A stretch of DNA of 64,000 nucleotides from Amylostereum areolatum. Taxonomy: Eukaryota > Basidiomycota > Agaricomycetes > Russulales > Stereaceae. Positions 46,766-58,088 of this stretch are shown here, one piece after another; within the stretch, counting starts at the first letter, position 1; each line of letters opens with the position of its first letter. The stretch covers positions 496,001-560,000 of the forward strand of contig SAXG01000024.1 of the NCBI GenBank assembly GCA_012932865.1. Reading direction: 5' to 3'. The notes under the pieces are model-generated. The model saw only the letters and a list, made by a program, of their open reading frames with translations. It did not search any database and had not been told where the DNA came from. The translations under genes and the position numbers were made by a program.

Positions 46766-49188
46766 ATGCATAGTGCGGCAGGTTCTGCAACGTTTGCAAG
46801 ACAACGACCTTTTCCTCAAACCGGAGAAATGCGTCTTCGAGCAGGACTCCGTTGAATACCTGGGACTCATTATCTCACATGACAAGATCACCATGGACCC
46901 CGTCAAGGTAGCTGGTATCCAGGACTGGCCGACACCCCGGACGGTCAAGGATGTACAATCCTTCCTCGGCTTCGGCAACTTCTACCGATGTTTCATCAAG
47001 GACTTCTCCAAGGTTGCACGACCCCTATTTGACCTGACAAAGAAGGACTGCACATGGGACTGGTCGACGGACTGCCAAACTGCGTTTAACGCACTGAAAG
47101 CTGCATTTACTTCCTCCCCCGTCTTGGTCATGCCTGACCCAAAGAAGCCTTACCTCGTTGAGGTCGACGCCTCAGACTTTGCTACTGGAGGTATACTCTC
47201 GCAGAAAGGCGATGACGGTCACTGACATCCAGTGGCGTATCTGTCCAAGGCCCTATCGGAACCGGAACGGAACTACAACATCTACGACAAGGAGCTACTT
47301 GCAATCATCCGTGCGCTCGAAGCCTGGCGCCACTACCTCGAAGGCGCCCCTGACACCGTCGAAATCTGGACAGATCACAAGAACCTGGGGCACTTCAAGA
47401 CGGCACAGAAGCTGAGCCGCCGACAGGCACGTTGGGCTCTATTCCTCACTCGATTTGACTTCTTGCTCGTTCACAAACCAGGAATATCCCATCGCCCAGA
47501 TCCAATGTCTCGACGACCCGATCACAAGGAGGGTGTTGAAAATGACAACAAGGAGCGCGTCTTGCTTGACCCCAAGTACTTCCAGGTACGCGCAACAAGG
47601 CCAGGAGCAGTAACCTCCCTCGGCGATGTCGAACTCCGACGACGTATCCGCGACTGCAAAACCAAGGACATCGAGGTCGTTCAAGCCCTGGACGCCATCT
47701 TACAAAACGGACCACGTACACTCGTCAAGAACCTTCAAGAGTGGAACTATGAAGAAGGCCTGGTCCTGTTTAGAGGAAAGGTATATGTCCCTGCAGACGA
47801 CGAGTTGCGACGCGACATTGTCAAAATGTACCATGAATCGCCCCTGGCTGGACACCCTGGTCGCTTCAAGACTTACGAACTTGTGAGTCGTGAATATTGG
47901 TGGCCTGGCATGTCTGTCTTCATCCGCGATTTCGTAGCAGGATGTGCAACCTGCCAGTCGACAAAGACACAGAGCAGCCGACCCCACATCGACATGATCC
48001 CAAACGAAGTACCCGATCGACCATTTGGCGTCATCTCTACCGACTTCATTGTCGAGCTCCCTGACTGCGAAGGCTATAATGCCATCAATGTCGTGGTCGA
48101 TCGCCTCACGAAGATGGTGGTTACCACCCCATGTACAATGAAGATCACCAGCGACGGCACGGCCGACATTCTCTTCGATAAGGTATACCGACACTATGGC
48201 TTAGCGGACAAGATCATCTCGGATCGTGGACCCCAATTTGCTGGGCAGGTAATGCGTACACTCAATGAGAAGCTCGGGATCAAGTCTGCCCTTAGCACAG
48301 CGTATCACCCACAGACAGACGGCCAGACCAAACACGAGAACCAGAACCTTGAGCAGTTCCTGCGAGTGTTCTGCAACTACCGTCAAGATGACTGGGTGAA
48401 GTGGTTGCCCTTCTTCGAGTTTTCTCACAACTCCCGCACCCATGCAGCTACTGGAAAGGCTCCCTTTGAAGTCCTCTACGGCTTCCTCCCCAAGATGTAC
48501 CCATCCACAAACCCGTCCTCAAAGGTCCCTGCAGTTGAAGAACGCCTCCGTCAACTTGAAGAAGTCCGACAGGAGATCAAGGCCAGCCTTGCCCTCGCAT
48601 CCGACTTAATGAAGCACTACAATGGTGACACGATCAGCAAATCGACACTGTTCGCTGTCGGAGACAAGGTCTGGCTTGAAGGCAAAAACCTGAAGACGAC
48701 GAGGCCGAAAGCTAAGCTTGCTGCCAAACGATTTGGACCCTTCAAGATCGTTGACATCATTAGCCCAGTGAACTACCGCCTGAAGCTGCCGAAGACATGG
48801 AGAATCCACCCAGTATTCCATGCTTCGCTGCTCACCGCGTACAAGGAGACAACGGCACATGGTCCAAACTATGAACAACCGCCGCCTGACCTTGTTGATG
48901 ACGAAGAAGAATATGATGTTGAAGACATCATCGACTCGAAGCCGACCCGCAACAAGAAAGGCATACAATACCTCGTCAAGTGGGCAGGCTATCCTGACTC
49001 CGAGAATACCTGGCTCCCTCGCTCCTCGCTCTCAAAAGTCACCGACATGATCAACGCCTTCCACAAACACCATCCAAACGCGCCCCGCCCTGTGCGTTCC
49101 CTCGGCATCTCCTTTGACGATTTTCTCGCATCTACCCTTGCAGATGACATCGCGCTCCAGGCGAAAGCGCGTCTTAAAGGGGGGATAA
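46766..49188 (+). pseudogene. pol: Gypsy pol, 3' part: RT thumb, RNase H, integrase, chromodomain
   Basis: The reading resumes with VRQVLQRLQDNDLFLKPEKC and runs through RNase H (DASDFATGGILSQKGDDGH). It is cut by TGA at about 47223, where this motif normally has Trp (GH-W-HPVAYLSK). It then stays open past 49188 into the 3' LTR. Integrase shows the H2C2 zinc finger (HPGRFKTYELV...CATC), TDFIVELPDCEGY and IISDRGPQF (two catalytic Asp). At the third position of DX35E, within DGQTKHENQNLEQF, there is Lys (AAA, 48330) where family members have Glu. A C-terminal chromodomain (YDVEDIIDSKPTRNKKGIQY...WAGYPDSENTWLP) assigns the element to the chromoviruses. Confidence 0.93.
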
Positions 49189-49610
49189 TGTCACGGATCG
49201 CTCCATTTCTCTCTTCGTTTGCAGACCTCGTACACGCGACACGTCACGGCACATGACTTTCCTTCGCATCACATGCTTCAACGACGTCATTGCCCGGACT
49301 TCCGAGCGGGGTTCCGCACCCTTATCTATGACATCATTGCTCCGGACCTTCGTCCTCCGCCCCATGACTCTTTTCTTATTGTTCCCCCGCTCGCACCACT
49401 ATCGCATCGCATCGCACCATTGTCCCCACTTGTATATAAGGACAGTGTTTCTCTTCCCTTTTCCCTAGACTGTCCATCTCATCATACGGTACTATAGCGC
49501 ACGTTGCACTACCCTAGGCCTGACACTCTCAAATACATCTGTTCTCTCTTGCTCCTCCCATCGTCGCGACTTAGGCGGTTCCATCGGTCTCATAAACTGC
49601 GTTTCTGACA
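49189..49610 (+). repeat. 3' LTR of Gypsy element
   Basis: 422 bp, collinear with 40711-41132. It is preceded by a polypurine tract and followed by the AGAGC target duplication. Confidence 0.95.
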
Positions 49611-49879
49611 AGAGCCTTATATACCCAAACCGCTGTGCCATAAGAGCCAATCATAAAAGCCGTCAGAAAGTGGTGCCATAGTGTAGCATAATTAATCAGC
49701 ACCAAGAGTGCACTCAGTCATCCACCACAGCTTTCATGTGAAAGCGTACAGTAAGAATCACATGCTCCGCACAGCCAATTCCATATTGTTCCGGTTCTTC
49801 CCAGAACCTTCCATTCCTTTCCGTCACATATTACATAATGTAGTTGAAGCTAGAGATCGTCCGCATTACTATCTTCAAC

Positions 49880-50087
49880 ACTCCCACTTAATGGGATGAT
49901 CGAAAGCTAGCGACTCTCCTTCGCTTCTACTAAACCCATCCTCCCACTCAAACAGATGTGTGTGTTATAAGGGACAGGCTTGGTCAGAGCATCTGCCACT
50001 ATATCCGCTGAAGAGGCATGAACCAAGGAAACCAATCCATCATCGACACATTCCCAAATGTAATGCCAACGAATATCAATGTGCTTT
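49880..50087 (-). pseudogene. Copia RNase H C-terminal fragment
   Basis: Minus-strand reading gives HIDIRWHYIWECVDDGLVSL followed by VADALTKPVPYNTHICLSGR, the conserved end of Copia RNase H. It is separated from the rest by the element at 50088-51551. Confidence 0.8.
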
Positions 50088-51551
50088 CATCAGCAACTTC
50101 ACACATTGGGTTGGGGAGTTTCCATGGGTTTGATGCCTGGTTGGCTTCTTGCGAGGTTCTGCCGAGTTGTCCCGTTAAGGAAGTCCTCGTGAAACTCGGC
50201 AACTTCCCGCGCGCGCGTCGGGATTTGCCCGAAGGCTCCGTCAGGCCTGCCCTAAAGATGTTTGACCGTGAGACAGTTCACGGGGCACTTCTGCCGCGCG
50301 CGCCAGCTCTCACTCTTGTATCCAACCACCATCACCCTCTTCCATCGTCCCTCCCACCCCTGTCACCCTCAACACCCTCGACACCCGCGTCACCCTCGTC
50401 GCCCGCAACGCCCCTGTCATCCACAACACCCTCGCCGCCCCCGTCGCCCGCAACACCCTCGCTGCCCTCAATGCCCGCAACGCCCCCGTCGCCCCCGTCA
50501 CCCACAATGCCTCCGTCACCCCCATCACCCACAACACCCTCGCCTCCCCCATCGCCCTCGCCGCCCTTGCTGCCCCCGTTGCCCTCACTGCCCCTGTCAA
50601 CCGCAACGCCCCCGCAATGCCCGCAGTCGCTCACAACCCCCTCGCCGCCCCCGTCGCCCGCAACGCCCTCACCGCCCTCAATGCCCACAATGCCCCTGTC
50701 GCCCTCGTCACCCACAACGCCCTTGCCGCCCCCGTCGCCCTTGCCTCCCTCACCGCCCTGTCGCCCTCGCTGCCCCTGTCGCCCACAACGCCCCCGCAAC
50801 GCCCGCATCGCTCACAACGCCTGCTGTCGCCCACAACGCCCTCGCCGCCCCTGTCGCCCCGCAACACCCTCGCCACCCTCAATGCCCCCGTCGCCCTCGC
50901 TGCCCCTGTCAGCCCGCAATGCACCCCCGCAACGCCCGCATCACTCACAATGCCTGCGTCGCCCGTGTCACCCTCATCGCCCGTGTCACCCGCAACGCCC
51001 TCTGCTGCCCGCGTCGTCCTCAACACCCCCATTACCCGCAGCATCCCCGTCACCTGCGTCACCCGCAACGCCCCCGTCACCCTCGACACCCTCGCTGTTC
51101 TGACCACCTTGCCACCCCTCCACCTCCAGCACCCCTTCAGCCTCGCCTCGCTCCTGCTGCCCTGCCTCGCTCCCGTCGCCCTGGCTGCCCCACTCTTGCC
51201 GCGCCTCGTCTTGCCCTTGTTGTCTCGCTCTCGCCGCCTGTTGTTGTAGATTACATTAGTTATATTTTGCTATACCATATAGTTGATAGTATAAAAAGTG
51301 TTATAATGTCCTTATAAATGAGTGATTCTGGTATAGAAGCAAAATAATACTAGAAGTACCCTGGGTTAGGTATGTATTGTACGGAAGTTTAGTATCAGTT
51401 AGCTCTGGTTGAGCCTTGAGTTTCCCAACTCCCCCAATAGACCCAGATTTCAGATAAGTTTTGGAGTTTGGCTGTTTTGGGAGTTTTGTTGGTTGCTCAA
51501 CTCAGCAACTCATCAAAACAGACCCCAACTTGGTGTGTTAATTTGCTGATG
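50088..51551. mobile_element. 1.46-kb non-autonomous element with minisatellite core
   Basis: Imperfect inverted ends (CATCAGCAA-TT-ACACA...GTTGGGG on both sides) bracket a block inserted in Copia RNase H. Removing it with two shared A bases restores an in-frame TGKSLKHIDI reading. The centre (50340-51115) is a C-rich minisatellite. No transposase is encoded. The GAGTTT/AACTC motifs near the right end may be subterminal repeats. Confidence 0.7.
50340..51115 (+). repeat. C-rich degenerate minisatellite
   Basis: Runs of units like CCCTCGTCGCCCGCAACGCC, with variants. Frames of more than 350 codons on this strand (Pro/Ser/Thr or Pro/Arg/His) exist only because the repeat lacks stop codons. I do not call them genes. 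Confidence 0.85.
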
Positions 51552-52438
51552 TTAGACTTTTACCAGTGACAGGGTTTTGTGCACTAATAAGCGCGCCCCG
51601 GTTGTCACCATACAAGGTAAAAGGCAGGTAGCCGATCTCTTGATAGAGGTTCCTGTACCAAGCTATCTGTTTTGCCGCTTCTGCCATTGCGACATACTCC
51701 GCTTCATGGGTAGAATGGGATATTGACTTCTGCTTCTTTGACATCCAGGCGATGGCGCCGCCGGAGTAGATAAAGACATATGCAGATGTCGAGTGACGAA
51801 TTATCCCTATTCTCCGCCCAATCCGCATCAGAGAAACCAAATAGCTTGTCCTTCACTTTGCCATTGTAGCGAATGTGATAGTCCTGTGTACCAACAATGT
51901 ACCGCAGAACGTACTTCACCGCTTTCAGATGGGCCAAAGTGTGGTTCGAGCTGAACTGTGCCAGCCGTGTGACCGCATACGCAATGTCCGGACGAGAACC
52001 ACTGGCGATGTACATGAGACTGCCAATGAGAGACTGGTAGTACGTCCTAGTGTGCGGGTCTGCGTCTTCGGTTGCCTTTTCAAGGACAATACCAGATGGC
52101 AGGGGAGTGCGAGTGGGGTTCGCTTCAGACATCTCGAAACGGGCAAGCATTTCTGCTATGTTCCGCTTTTGATCTATCTCGATTGTCTTCTGCTTTCTGT
52201 CGCGAATGATTCGAATCCTAAGGAAAGAAGACAATTCCCTTAGGTCTGTCATCTCAAACCAACTAGTGATGGCACTTTTGATGCGCTTGATTTCGCTAAG
52301 CGAGTTCCCCATTAACGCCATGTCGTCGACATACAGTATCAAAATGATGACTGTGTTCCCCTCCTGTCGACAATAGACGTATAATCCCGTGTCCGAATAA
52401 GTACGGACAAAGCCCAACTCCTTTAGGAGTGCGTCAAT
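51552..52438 (-). pseudogene. Copia reverse transcriptase and RNase H fragment
   Basis: Minus strand: ELGFVRTYSDTGLYVYCRQE, the RT active site ILYVDDMALMG, SLIGSLMYIASGSRPDIAYA, FGFSDADWAENRD. A frameshift follows, then FIYSGGAIAWMSKKQKSISH and EAEYVAMAEAAKQIAWYRNL. It continues upstream at 56779 after the intervening transposon. Confidence 0.9.
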
Positions 52439-52440
52439 TA

Positions 52441-55400
52441 CTGTAGTTTTACGACCAACTATTCAGTTTGAAAATCCGTGACATGTGACCAGATCCTCGG
52501 TTCCTTGGAAGTTCGGTTCAAACCACGTCGTGACATAGGACAATGAACAGTCTCCCCGCACCACGGGCCACCTCCTACGAAACGGGGCCTCAACTCCACA
52601 GGGCCATTACTGTTGTAGCCAATGGTACTGTGGCCCCCATTGTTTTCAGAACAATGAGGTAAGGGCATATATAAGTTGCAGGTAATTTAGTATTTCTGTC
52701 CCAACTCTCCTGTTTTCCCCCACTGAAAATCTTTCAACATGTCTATCGCCTTGCACACAAAATATGCGGTCCCGCTCTACTATGCATGTCTTATCCCCGC
52801 TGACACGATGCCAATCCAACAGCTCATGTCCACCGAGCTCCCTTCCATATCCACAGACTCCGCAGTTTCCCAAACTTCTGTCTCCAAGATACTATCTCCC
52901 AACCCTCCTGCCGCCAACCCTATCCCTCTCTCCACCATTCCTGTTCCACCCCTCGACCTTCTTATCCGTCTTCGCGACACCCTCAACCCCGATCCTGGCC
53001 AGCCAATGCCGTCGGACCACGGCTATCGCAGCTTGCGAGGATTAGATCCAGTTGGAGATCGTGCGCTGCCTTTCTGGACGGTTTATTTTTGGATTGATAT
53101 GACCAATGCCATTGAAGGCCGCCAAGCGTGGACGGACACCGTCAAATGGTTTGAGACAATCTTATCCAGAGGCCGTCCGATTCCCCCCCACCTTTCCTCT
53201 ACTCCCGCCGCCCTCCGTGCAATGTTCGCCGTCCTTGGATGGAACGTAATGAGACAGGTTTACGATCAAAGAACCTCGTCACCCTCTTCTCAAAGTCTTT
53301 TCTCACCGGCACTTTGCTGGACTCTGTCCTTCTCATGTTCCGCACATGGGCCGAGAAGGATTCCTCCCTTTCCCATATCCATATCGAGACTCTTGATTTT
53401 CAGTATCCTTTTCTCCTTGAAGACTCCAACATAGATTGGGATCGCTTCTATGAGCCCATCCGTGGTCGTCTCGGAGATCCTCTCTCTTATCTTCGTCGCC
53501 TTGCCCTGGACATTGTGGACAACCACTTTGATGTCCTCATCTGTCCAATGCATACTGGTAACGACAACCACTTCACGGCCGCAAAGCTCGATTTCAGGAC
53601 AAACACGATCGCGTACGGTGACTCTCTCAGCAGAATGGCTCGGATCAAGCAGCGCGACCGTACTGGTCTCAACCGCTTCTTCCAAGCAGTGCAACACACT
53701 GAAGATCAGCCTGACCTTCCTCTCGTCGAAATGCCTCATTCGTGGCAGGATGACATGTACTCCTGTGGCGATTTGACTTGGAACACGATTGAGTGCACTG
53801 TCTGGACCAACAGTCGTCCATGGCAAGGTGTCGGCAAACATCTCGAGCGTATGGAGTACGCTCTGCTTCTGACCACGCAGTTCGCTGCCAGCACATACTC
53901 ATTGGTACGTTGATGCTCTCTTATTCGCCGGGGTTCATGTTCTCATCAAATCAACCTACAGGAGGATTTCGGATTGACCAATGATATCATAGCCGTGCGC
54001 CACGATGGCTGGCGAAAGGGTTCGAGTCCCATTTCAGAGGCTTATGACGATACCGATGCCGATCCGTATGGCTACGGTATCGATGACAACCATTCTATCT
54101 CGGACAACAACGACATGTCTGATGGTGCTGTTCCGAAACGTCACTGGCAGGCCACATCTCCAACAGCATCTCCACCTCCGTGTTCCTCACTCCCCCCTCC
54201 ATGTTTGCCCTCCTCTCCGTGCTCCTCTCTCCCTCCTCCAACACATTCCGGCGAGTCCCCCCAAAAGAGAACAATACAATCATACTTCGAACAGATCACT
54301 CGCCAGGAGGCCGAATTGCGTCGAATTGCAACAAAGACCGAACACCTTGAAGAGGAAGCAGAGTGTCGGCGCATGGCACAGCTTCGGGAGGAAGCAAAGA
54401 AGCTTGAGAAGCTTGAGAGAGATCGCGCAAAAGCTCGAGAGCGGAAGCGTGAGTCCAGAAAGCGACAGAGAGCTAAGAAGGTACGTCTGTGATACTATTT
54501 ACTAGGTGTCACCCACACTCATGTAACTTTACAGAGAGCTGCTGCTGCATCACAGCTCCCCGTGGACGACATTCTCATGGATGGATCCATGTCTGCCTCG
54601 GACGATCACAAGCTGTCTTCTATCTCAGAACGTTCACGCCCCCATCGCGCATTCAAGATTGAGCAACGTGCGACAAAGGACAACCGAGGGCGCAAGCATA
54701 AACACGAGGACAAGCAAGCTCAAACAAGCAACTGGACGAACAGTTTACTCTTCGAGCAGATCATTAGGGCAGGCCGAGAGGCCGGACCTCGTATGCGCCC
54801 AACTGAAATCGTAAAGATCCTCCAGCGCCGCAGCCCAAACGACTTTGCGAAGATTACCCCTCAAGTCATTGGTTGGTACATTGATCGCTCCTCATCGCTT
54901 CCAAAGTGGAAGCCATCTGTTCTCAACAGTGTCAAGGATCGCGCAGGAGCAAAGCCAGGGGGACATAACACACGTAGTGGTGTTCTCGTACGTGCTTTTC
55001 TCCTTTGCGTGTGGTGGGTTTCTTACTGCTTTCTGCTCCTTACAGGATGCTTATCCAGCTCTCGTGAACGACATTGTCGAACAGCTTTTAGCCCTTCGAC
55101 GCACCGGCATCCCAGTCTCAGTTGAAGCTGCTCGTGGCATTATGCTCAGGCCACATCTATCACCATGCACCCGAGGTGCTCGAAGCTACTGCCAGTGATG
55201 GGAGTCGTTTTCGCTGCTCGGACACATTTGTACGCAAGTTCCTCTATGCCCATCTTCGATGGGTACCCCGAGCATCTACACGTGCAGCCCAGAATACCCC
55301 CGACAACGCAGAACAGCAGTTGTGGGAGCTATTCCTCCGCCTCGTGGTGATCTTCCGCGATGCAGATATCCGTGACACTTCGCTTTTCATCAACTTTGAC

Positions 55401-56776
55401 CAGACACAAGTTGTCGTGGCGGATCCATCCAAGCGTACCTTCGAGCACGAAGGTGTCAAGCAAGTTAACACGACGAGCAAAGAGGAGAAGCGGGCCTGGA
55501 CGGCCGTTGTTCGGTGTCGCCGCAGATGGCTCTGTTCTTCCCACTCAGGTTATCATGAAGGGGAGCACTGAACGCTCACTCCCATCACCGAATGCTGTGG
55601 GCCACGATGAAGCCAATCAGCTTGCATTCCTATTCAACACAAACCCCAAGAACTACTGGTCTAGTGTAGCATTGCTCGAGGAATACTTCGAGGACATCCT
55701 GGTCCCATACTTCACATGTCAAAAGTTGGGCTATCCCTGACGATCAAGAATGTGTCGTCTTGCTTGATGCATGGGCTGTGCATCGTAGCAAGGAGTTTCG
55801 GGACTTGGTTCAGAAACAATGGTCTTGGATTCGCCTCTGTTTTGTTCCTGGTGGCATGACTGGCCTAGCTCAGCCTTGCGACGTTGGAATACAGCGTCCG
55901 TACAAGCTTTCAATCAAGAAGTCGCAACTGAACGACATCATCGAGGAGACCCTCGCTCATCTGAAGAACGAAGGAGATCCTGCAACCTTCAAGCTGGACA
56001 CACTCATCAAAACTCTCCGTGACCGCTCAGTGTCGTGGTTTGTCAAGGCCTAGAACGACATCAACAAGCCTGCCCTCGTGAAAAAGATATGTACATTTAA
56101 ATCTTGGCATGGCGGCGGTAATCTCTTACACCACCATCTCTTCATAGGCATTTGAACACTGCGCCGTTCGCGGTGGTTTCAATCTCGGGTTCGATTCAAT
56201 CACAAGCTCAGCCGCACTGAGAGTTCTCCGTGATCTTCCAAGAACAGATCCCGTACTCTGGAACAAGATCAAGGCCGACTGTGTCATAATGAACGAAGAT
56301 GATGATTATCCCGTGCATGTCGCCTCCGATGACGAGTGTCCTTTCTCGGACGACGAGTTACTAGCCACCGAGGTAGAGGATGGGAATGACTCAGCGGATG
56401 ACGACGAAGTTGGTTTTGACGAAAGCGCAGATTACGGGGATGACACCGCGCTCGAGCCCGCTGCTCTGATGGCATCCATGCTTTCTGAGTTAGCTCCTAG
56501 CGCGGGGGGTTGGGCCTGGCCGAGGAATTGAACCCAGGTGAAATAGTGGTCCCAAGTCCGGAGGATTTTGGACGGGGGAAGCATCGCAAAATCGCTAATA
56601 GTCGGAACAAAGAGTTTGGGAAGCATTAAATGTACTTATGGCGACTTTTTTTGTAAATACACGGATGTCACAGTTTTGGTGTTCAACCCCGAGACGGACA
56701 TGGGACTGAACAGGTCAACTGTTCGCCACGGCAGGTCCCTGTGACCAGTGACGAACAGTTGGTCGTAAAACTACAG
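52441..56776 (+). mobile_element. TA-flanked DNA transposon with Ulp1 protease and DDE_1 transposase
   Basis: 24-bp inverted ends at 52441-52464 and 56753-56776 (CTGTAGTTTTACGACCAACT at the left) differ at one position. Each is flanked by TA (52439-52440 and 56777-56778), the target duplication of the Tc1/mariner/pogo superfamily. The element interrupts Copia RT exactly between its two matching halves. Inside is one plus-strand gene region (52739-56531) with a TATA box near 52668. It contains an Ulp1/C48-like cysteine protease segment, a Pro-rich/coiled-coil linker and a DDE_1 transposase. At least two frameshifts and one nonsense codon show it is no longer functional. Confidence 0.88.
52739..56531 (+). 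pseudogene. Ulp1-like protease plus DDE_1 (pogo/CENP-B class) transposase
   Basis: The start is MSIALHTKYAVPLYYACLIP. A frame change near 53260 leads to VTLFSKSFLTGTLLDSVLLM and then an Ulp1/C48 cysteine-protease core: LICPMHTGNDNHFTAAKLDF (His), IAYGDSL (Asp), and HSWQDDMYSCGDLTWNTIEC (Gln oxyanion and Cys). An intron (about 53907-53961) leads to EDFGLTNDIIAVRHDGWRKG, a Pro-rich tract and a charged coiled coil (RIATKTEHLEEEAECRRMAQ). The transposase part has a helix-turn-helix (TFVRKFLYAHLRWVPRAS) and three acidic catalytic positions: FINFDQTQVVVADPS, VVLLDAWAVHRSKEFRD and TGLAQPCDVGIQRPYK. There is a one-base insertion near 55515 and a TAG for Trp at about 56051 (KA-stop-NDINKP). The C-terminus is acidic. 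Whether the two halves form one protein or two is not certain. Confidence 0.8.
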
Positions 56777-56778
56777 TA

Positions 56779-58088
56779 CTGCTGTTCCACTGCCTAGCAG
56801 CTTGTTTAAGACCATAGATGGCCTTAAGTAGTAAGACGACTTTCTCCGGATGTGCAGGATCTACAAAACCTTCCGGTTGCTTCCCTCCACTGCGCCGCTT
56901 CACGTGATGCCATTGCTTCCCCAAAAGACTGTGGGTCAGGCGATGCTGCTGTATCCAGCAAAGCCGAAAGCGAAAGCATTCCTCCCATTACATGACGACG
57001 ACCTCCTTGTCTGCCCATAGTCACACCGACCTGGCTAGACCTCCCTGCACCATGCACATTGTCTGGATTATTGTAGCGCGGGTTCAAACCTGCACAATTC
57101 CGTCGCGGCCTTTGTTCAGGCGTGACAGGCTCATGCGAAGGTGGGGAGTAGTCTGCATGTGGGGGGTTTGCCAGAGCTGTCGTGGTACCGACTAGTTTGA
57201 GGAGTTTGTGGGAGCGGTGTAACTCCCACTGCAGGAGTACGCGGTGGAGTTTGTGGTGGTGAAGGGGATGGAGAAAGGGTGGTGAGGTCAGAGATGACAG
57301 ACTCCGTCTCCTTGGCCTCTTCTTCTTCATGCTCGGACGGTGGGGTTTCAACTTCTTCCTCACTGCCGTCTTTCTTTTCTTCATCTGCTGCAGGACCAGA
57401 ATCGGCTTGAGTAGGTGCCGAATGGTCGAGCTGTGACGATGCTTCTCAGGAATTTTGACATCTGGAACTAGATCTTCCAGACGCACAACAGGTGGCAGGC
57501 TGAACCGGAGCTGGCAAACTCGGTTTCGCCGGGAAAGAGGTTTCGTCAAAGTCTACCTCGCCGTAGGCAGCAATGACCATGGTTCTCTTTTCCTTTACCC
57601 ACAACCGATACCCACTGGCACCGGGTTCATAGCCAATGAACAGTCTCAGGGAATGTCTTTCCTTGTAGCTTGTGATGTTTGTCCTTGACTATGAATGCCT
57701 TAGCAGCGCAACCAAATACCCTAAGGTACGTGACATTGGGAATATCCTTTCCCTTTGTCCAGCACTCAAGCGGAGTGTTCCACTGTTGGATCCGAGTCGG
57801 TGTACAATTGTAGATGTAGACAGCAGCTTCGACTGCATACTGCCAGAATCCTAAGCTAAGGCCAGTGTGGTGAAGCATAGCCATCGCCTTTTCAAGGATT
57901 GTACGATTGAATCGTTCCGCTTGTCCATTAAGTTGTGGCATGTACGGCACAGACACATCAGGAAGTCGGGAGGTATCTGTCAATGTCTGACGAACTTTGG
58001 TCAGAATGACGGGTGATGATAAGACATTATCAGGCCTTACCAGGGACTGCCATTCTGATGTCAAATGATCATGACTCAATTCATGCAT
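56779..58088 (-). pseudogene. Copia integrase to early RT fragment, internally deleted
   Basis: Minus strand: VPYMPQLNGQAERFNRTILE, FWQYAVEAAVYIYNCTPTR and LRVFGCAAKAFIVKDKHHKL (integrase). A Lys/Pro-rich spacer follows with AMASREAAQWREA. It then jumps directly to EGFVDPAHPEKVVLLLKAIY and GLKQAARQWNSS (RT), so the first RT motifs are missing. It ends at the TA target site of the Ulp1/DDE_1 element. Confidence 0.85.

Larger units (their letters stand above)
40711..49610 (+). mobile_element. Ty3/Gypsy chromovirus LTR retrotransposon
   Basis: Two 422-bp LTRs (40711-41132 and 49189-49610) begin TGTCAC and end TGACA. The flanking 5-bp duplication is perfect: AGAGC at 40706-40710 and 49611-49615. 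A polypurine tract (AAAGGGGGGATAA) abuts the 3' LTR. The inside encodes Gag with a CCHC knuckle, protease, RT, RNase H, integrase and a chromodomain in Gypsy order. The element is dead. RT is split by an insertion at 44899-46765, RNase H has a stop at about 47223, and the third integrase catalytic position is Lys. The LTRs differ at about 13 of 422 positions, nearly all transitions. Confidence 0.95.
49880..58088 (-). mobile_element. Decayed Ty1/Copia retrotransposon, nested and split
   Basis: Minus-strand Copia pol survives as three pieces: integrase to early RT (58088-56779), RT to RNase H (52438-51552) and the RNase H end (50087-49880). The breaks are exactly at two later insertions, 52441-56776 and 50088-51551. 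The element also has an internal loss between the integrase C-terminus and the RT, and frameshifts. No Copia LTR pair was found by eye. The Gypsy element sits just beyond its 3' end. Confidence 0.85.

Noticed and set aside
50018..51317. Two overlapping frames of more than 350 codons rich in Pro/Ser/Thr and Pro/Arg/His
   Set aside because: They arise from a stop-poor C-rich minisatellite in several frames at once, with no start context, splicing or domain; this is repeat DNA in an insertion.
57249..57549. Lys/Pro/His-rich minus-strand frame as a separate gene
   Set aside because: It lies between Copia integrase and RT blocks and is the variable linker of that decayed element.
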